From CAYFFV01 sp964342695 (GTDB lineage Bacteria; Acidobacteriota; Vicinamibacteria; Vicinamibacterales; UBA8438), in NCBI GenBank assembly GCA_964342695.1, contig CAYFFV010000013.1, positions 1 to 64,000 on the forward strand: a DNA stretch of 64,000 nt, given 5' to 3'. The notes beneath the pieces were generated by a model that made no database searches, was not told where the DNA came from, and saw only the letters and a list, made by a program, of their open reading frames with translations. Position 1 is the stretch's first letter; the number at the start of each line of letters is the position of its first letter. The position numbers and the translations under genes are program-made. Of the stretch, positions 61,994-64,000 are shown piece after piece.

Positions 61994-62081
61994 AAAAAGT
62001 CTAAGATGAATTGTCTGCAGGATTCTCTGAATCTGGAAAGCTTCTGATCTTTATTAAATTGTTAATGCAGCCCAAAATTGT

Positions 62082-62945
62082 CTAAGAGATAAAAATGACC
62101 TCAGCGAGAGCCCAATCTCCAGAGTGAGTGATACTCATTACAGAACGAGTCGCACCGATCGAACCAAATACTTCAAGAGCCTTTCCATGAAAAAATAAAG
62201 CAGGTGGTCCTGAGTCTCTGATGACCTCAATATCTCTCCAAAGAACGCCTTGTGAGCGACCAGTTCCTAATGCCTTCATTGCCGCTTCTTTAGCTGCAAA
62301 CCTGCCAGCCAAATGTTGTGCGGGATGTTTTCTTTTAAGGCTATATGTTAGTTCCTCATTAGTAAAGATGCGCTTGCAAAATCGGTCTCCGTATTGTTTT
62401 AAGAGACTATCTATGCGACTTATTGATTCAATATCTATTCCTATTGACAAAACGGTTCCCTTTAAACCTTTTATCTGATCATCAACGATGGGTGTTGATG
62501 TTTCACTATGAGGTGAAGTATCAGAACCTAGCGGAAGACTTATTTCATCCATTGCTTCATTGGCCAATCGATCTGCAAAAGAATTTTTCTCCCGAGGAAT
62601 GTGTTGAAATTCAACTAAATCTAGCTCGCCAACAAGAGTTATAGCTTTATCGTAAAGAGGTTTAAGATTGGGGTGCTTGACTTTAAAATGTCCTGTCATT
62701 TGTTTCACAAGCAACTGCGAATCAGATCTTACAATCACATTGGTGAAGTTGTTTTCCTGCAAATAACTTAATGCCGCTAACAGGCCTTCGTACTCCGCTA
62801 CATTATTTGTGGCGATTCCGACCGCACCCTTAATTTCTTCGATTATTGAGCCATCTTGATTTTCAATTCTTGCGCCATAGCCAGATGGACCAGGGTTTCC
62901 TCTGGAACCACCGTCGATATAGGCCACGACAAGATTTTGTTTCAC
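62082..62945 (-). CDS. Fusion of RNase HI-like domain and holo-[acyl-carrier-protein] synthase
   Basis: A single 287-residue protein joining two enzymes. Residues 1-134 are an RNase HI-type domain with the full catalytic set: D11 in YIDGGSRGNPGP, E51 in NNVAEYEGL, D75 in VRSDSQLL and D125 in FADRLANE. A polar linker (about 135-163) leads to an AcpS phosphopantetheinyl transferase with GIDIE (D171), RFAAKEAAMKALGTG (E220) and SITHSGDWALAEV. The first would cut RNA in RNA-DNA hybrids, and the second activates acyl carrier protein. No frameshift or stop separates them. Start GTG overlaps the upstream gene's stop by 4 bases. Confidence 0.9.
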   Translation of the reverse strand: MKQNLVVAYIDGGSRGNPGPSGYGARIENQDGSIIEEIKGAVGIATNNVAEYEGLLAALSYLQENNFTNVIVRSDSQLLVKQMTGHFKVKHPNLKPLYDKAITLVGELDLVEFQHIPREKNSFADRLANEAMDEISLPLGSDTSPHSETSTPIVDDQIKGLKGTVLSIGIDIESISRIDSLLKQYGDRFCKRIFTNEELTYSLKRKHPAQHLAGRFAAKEAAMKALGTGRSQGVLWRDIEVIRDSGPPALFFHGKALEVFGSIGATRSVMSITHSGDWALAEVIFIS

Positions 62946-63679
62946 TTCGTTTCCTTAATATCAGAGACTACCTCTTGGTCTTCGAAGTAAAGAATCCTTT
63001 GACAACTTTCACATTGAATTAGTTGATTGTTTAATCGGATATCGTTAAAGAGTTGTGGGCGAAGCCTAACTTGACAACATGAGCAACGGCCCTCTCGAGC
63101 TTGAGCTACGGCTATGCCAGACCTACTTTTTGAGACTGTTTCAAACAATGAGACAACGCGGTGTTCTAGACTGCTAACTAGTTCGTTTCGTTCGTGTTCA
63201 AGAGCTTTCAGGTCTTTTTCAAATGCAGCTTTTTCTTTTTCAATCTTTTTTTGCTCGTTCTCGACGATGGTTTTCTCTTTGGTTAGAAGAATTTGAAATT
63301 GTTCGAGCTCAGAATTAAAAGTATCAGTTTCGAGCATGCGTTCCAGTAGATTGTCCTCAATACTTTTGACTTCTTTTTCAGCATTTGAAATTTCACCAAG
63401 CATGGCTTTATAAATGTCGTTGGTTTTAACTTCCATTAGTTGCTGTTTCAGGCGGGACAGGCGTGTGTTAACCTCGGCGAGTTCATTTTCTTCTTGTTGT
63501 CTAACTTTTTTGTGTTCTGTAAGTCGTCCTGTAGCTTCTTCGACCTTACTTGAACATTCGTGTAGACGGGAGACTAGGGCGGATTCCAAGTTTGGTAGTT
63601 CCGCAATGTTCGTCCGTATCAATTCTACTGAAGTTTCCAATTTTTGAAGGGCGATCAAATGTTGTAGTTCTAAAAGCAT
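62942..63679 (-). CDS. C4-type zinc-ribbon coiled-coil protein (DUF164 family)
   Basis: A 245-residue protein. Most of it is a long helical coiled coil (about residues 5-185) rich in Glu, Lys and Leu. A C-terminal zinc ribbon follows with C199, C202, C223 and C226 in RCSCCQVRL and IQCESCQRIL. This layout matches the DUF164/CT398-type family, often beside RNase HI genes in diverse bacteria. The molecular function is unknown. A terminator hairpin lies just upstream, leaving only a handful of bases before the ATG at 63679. Confidence 0.85.
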   Translation of the reverse strand: MLLELQHLIALQKLETSVELIRTNIAELPNLESALVSRLHECSSKVEEATGRLTEHKKVRQQEENELAEVNTRLSRLKQQLMEVKTNDIYKAMLGEISNAEKEVKSIEDNLLERMLETDTFNSELEQFQILLTKEKTIVENEQKKIEKEKAAFEKDLKALEHERNELVSSLEHRVVSLFETVSKSRSGIAVAQAREGRCSCCQVRLRPQLFNDIRLNNQLIQCESCQRILYFEDQEVVSDIKETK

Positions 63680-63687
63680 TTATTTTT

Positions 63688-63721
63688 CTTTATAAAATAA
63701 AAAACCCCGCGAACGCGGGGT
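63688..63721 (-). terminator. Strong hairpin terminator between the tRNA and the zinc-ribbon gene
   Basis: An 8-bp stem (63702-63709 with 63714-63721) with loop GAAC is followed leftward by a T-rich run (63688-63703). It ends about 9 bases before the ATG at 63679. It would stop transcripts from the tRNA, and also any transcript of the next gene that starts upstream of it. Confidence 0.85.
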
Positions 63722-63880
63722 TGATGAAAGAAACGTGCCTCAAGTAATTGAATAGGGTTTGAGAAGCCCATTTTCTTGCGTGAGGACGAATTAAGTAAGT
63801 CATAAAAAATGTGTTGATTTATAAAAGCATCAGATCCTAGCACGGTTCAGAAATCTTAGTGAAGTAACTTTGAAAAAGAT

Positions 63881-63956
63881 TGGTGGGCCCACCAGGATTC
63901 GAACCTGGGACAAGCCGGTTATGAGCCGGCGGCTCTGACCGCTGAGCTATGGGCCC
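63881..63956 (-). tRNA. tRNA with CAU anticodon, probably tRNA-Ile(CAU)
   Basis: A 76-base cloverleaf including an encoded CCA end. The acceptor stem GGGCCCA pairs with TGGGCCC, the anticodon stem GCCGG with CCGGC holds loop CTCATAA, and the T-stem CCAGG pairs with CCTGG around TTCGAAT. A paired G1-C72 excludes an initiator. The short D-loop and the acceptor resemble tRNA-Ile2, whose C34 is changed to lysidine by TilS, but elongator tRNA-Met is possible. Confidence 0.85.
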
Positions 63957-64000
63957 TGCATTTAAGCATTTCCTTCAAGAAATGTCTTGAGTTTTCGACT

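Overview
The window reads as about 64 kb of an ordinary bacterial chromosome: dense, mostly single-copy housekeeping genes with short gaps and many 1-4 base start/stop overlaps. It suggests a Gram-negative bacterium with meso-diaminopimelate peptidoglycan (Pal lipoprotein, RseP, two glycosyltransferases, MurE with a DNPR motif). The secreted VWA protein at 24465-25529 resembles the VWFA-related family typical of Acidobacteriota. Together with the fused E1 alpha-beta dehydrogenase and moderate base composition, it makes an Acidobacteriota lineage my best guess; this is inference, since no rRNA gene is present.

Layout. 1-454: 3' end of pal. 509-6480: divergent pyrimidine genes, pyrK-pyrD-pyrF plus a glutaredoxin-like gene leftward and pyrR-pyrB-pyrC rightward, the latter behind a promoter and a PyrR-type attenuator. 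6513-9234: a TIGR02757-type protein and two glycosyltransferases. 9264-14928: pyrE, truA, then uppS-cdsA-dxr-rseP. 14936-18401 (leftward): HAD phosphatase, ispG, hemL. 18432-19487: a lone methyltransferase. 19490-24448 (leftward): cytochrome-assembly-like gene-hemA-hemC-hemD-hemB, overlapping as an operon. 24465-25529: VWA protein. 25818-35049: nuoA-C-D-H-J-K-L-M-N behind a perfect consensus promoter; nuoB, E, F, G and I are not in the window. 35081-37453 (leftward): the Fo part of ATP synthase (atpZ-like, atpI-like, atpB, atpE, atpF), with two striking RNA hairpins. 37697-39826: fused 2-oxoacid dehydrogenase E1. 39992-45317: cupin, rhomboid protease, murJ, ogt, a secreted unknown and a YchF-like protein. 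45513-61993: a long division and cell wall (dcw) cluster, mraZ to ftsZ, with a MraZ-type operator in front and a palindromic repeat element between murD and ftsW. 62082-63956 (leftward): an RNase HI-AcpS fusion, a C4 zinc-ribbon coiled-coil protein, a terminator and a CAU tRNA.

How the genes work together: pyrimidine synthesis feeds UMP, and uppS, the mur genes, mraY, murG, murJ, ftsW and ftsI form a near complete lipid II and septal wall pathway driven by FtsZ/FtsA/FtsQ/FtsL. Dxr, IspG, UppS and CdsA supply isoprenoids and phospholipids. The hem genes supply heme for a respiratory chain that also includes complex I membrane arms and the ATP synthase Fo sector.

The features most worth a second look are the RNase HI-AcpS fusion, the palindromic element at 54757-54882, the complex I gene set lacking its N2-cluster subunits, the perfect 18-bp hairpin in the atp leader, and the terminator placed directly before the zinc-ribbon gene. 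I found no CRISPR array, prophage, transposase or obvious novel defence system.
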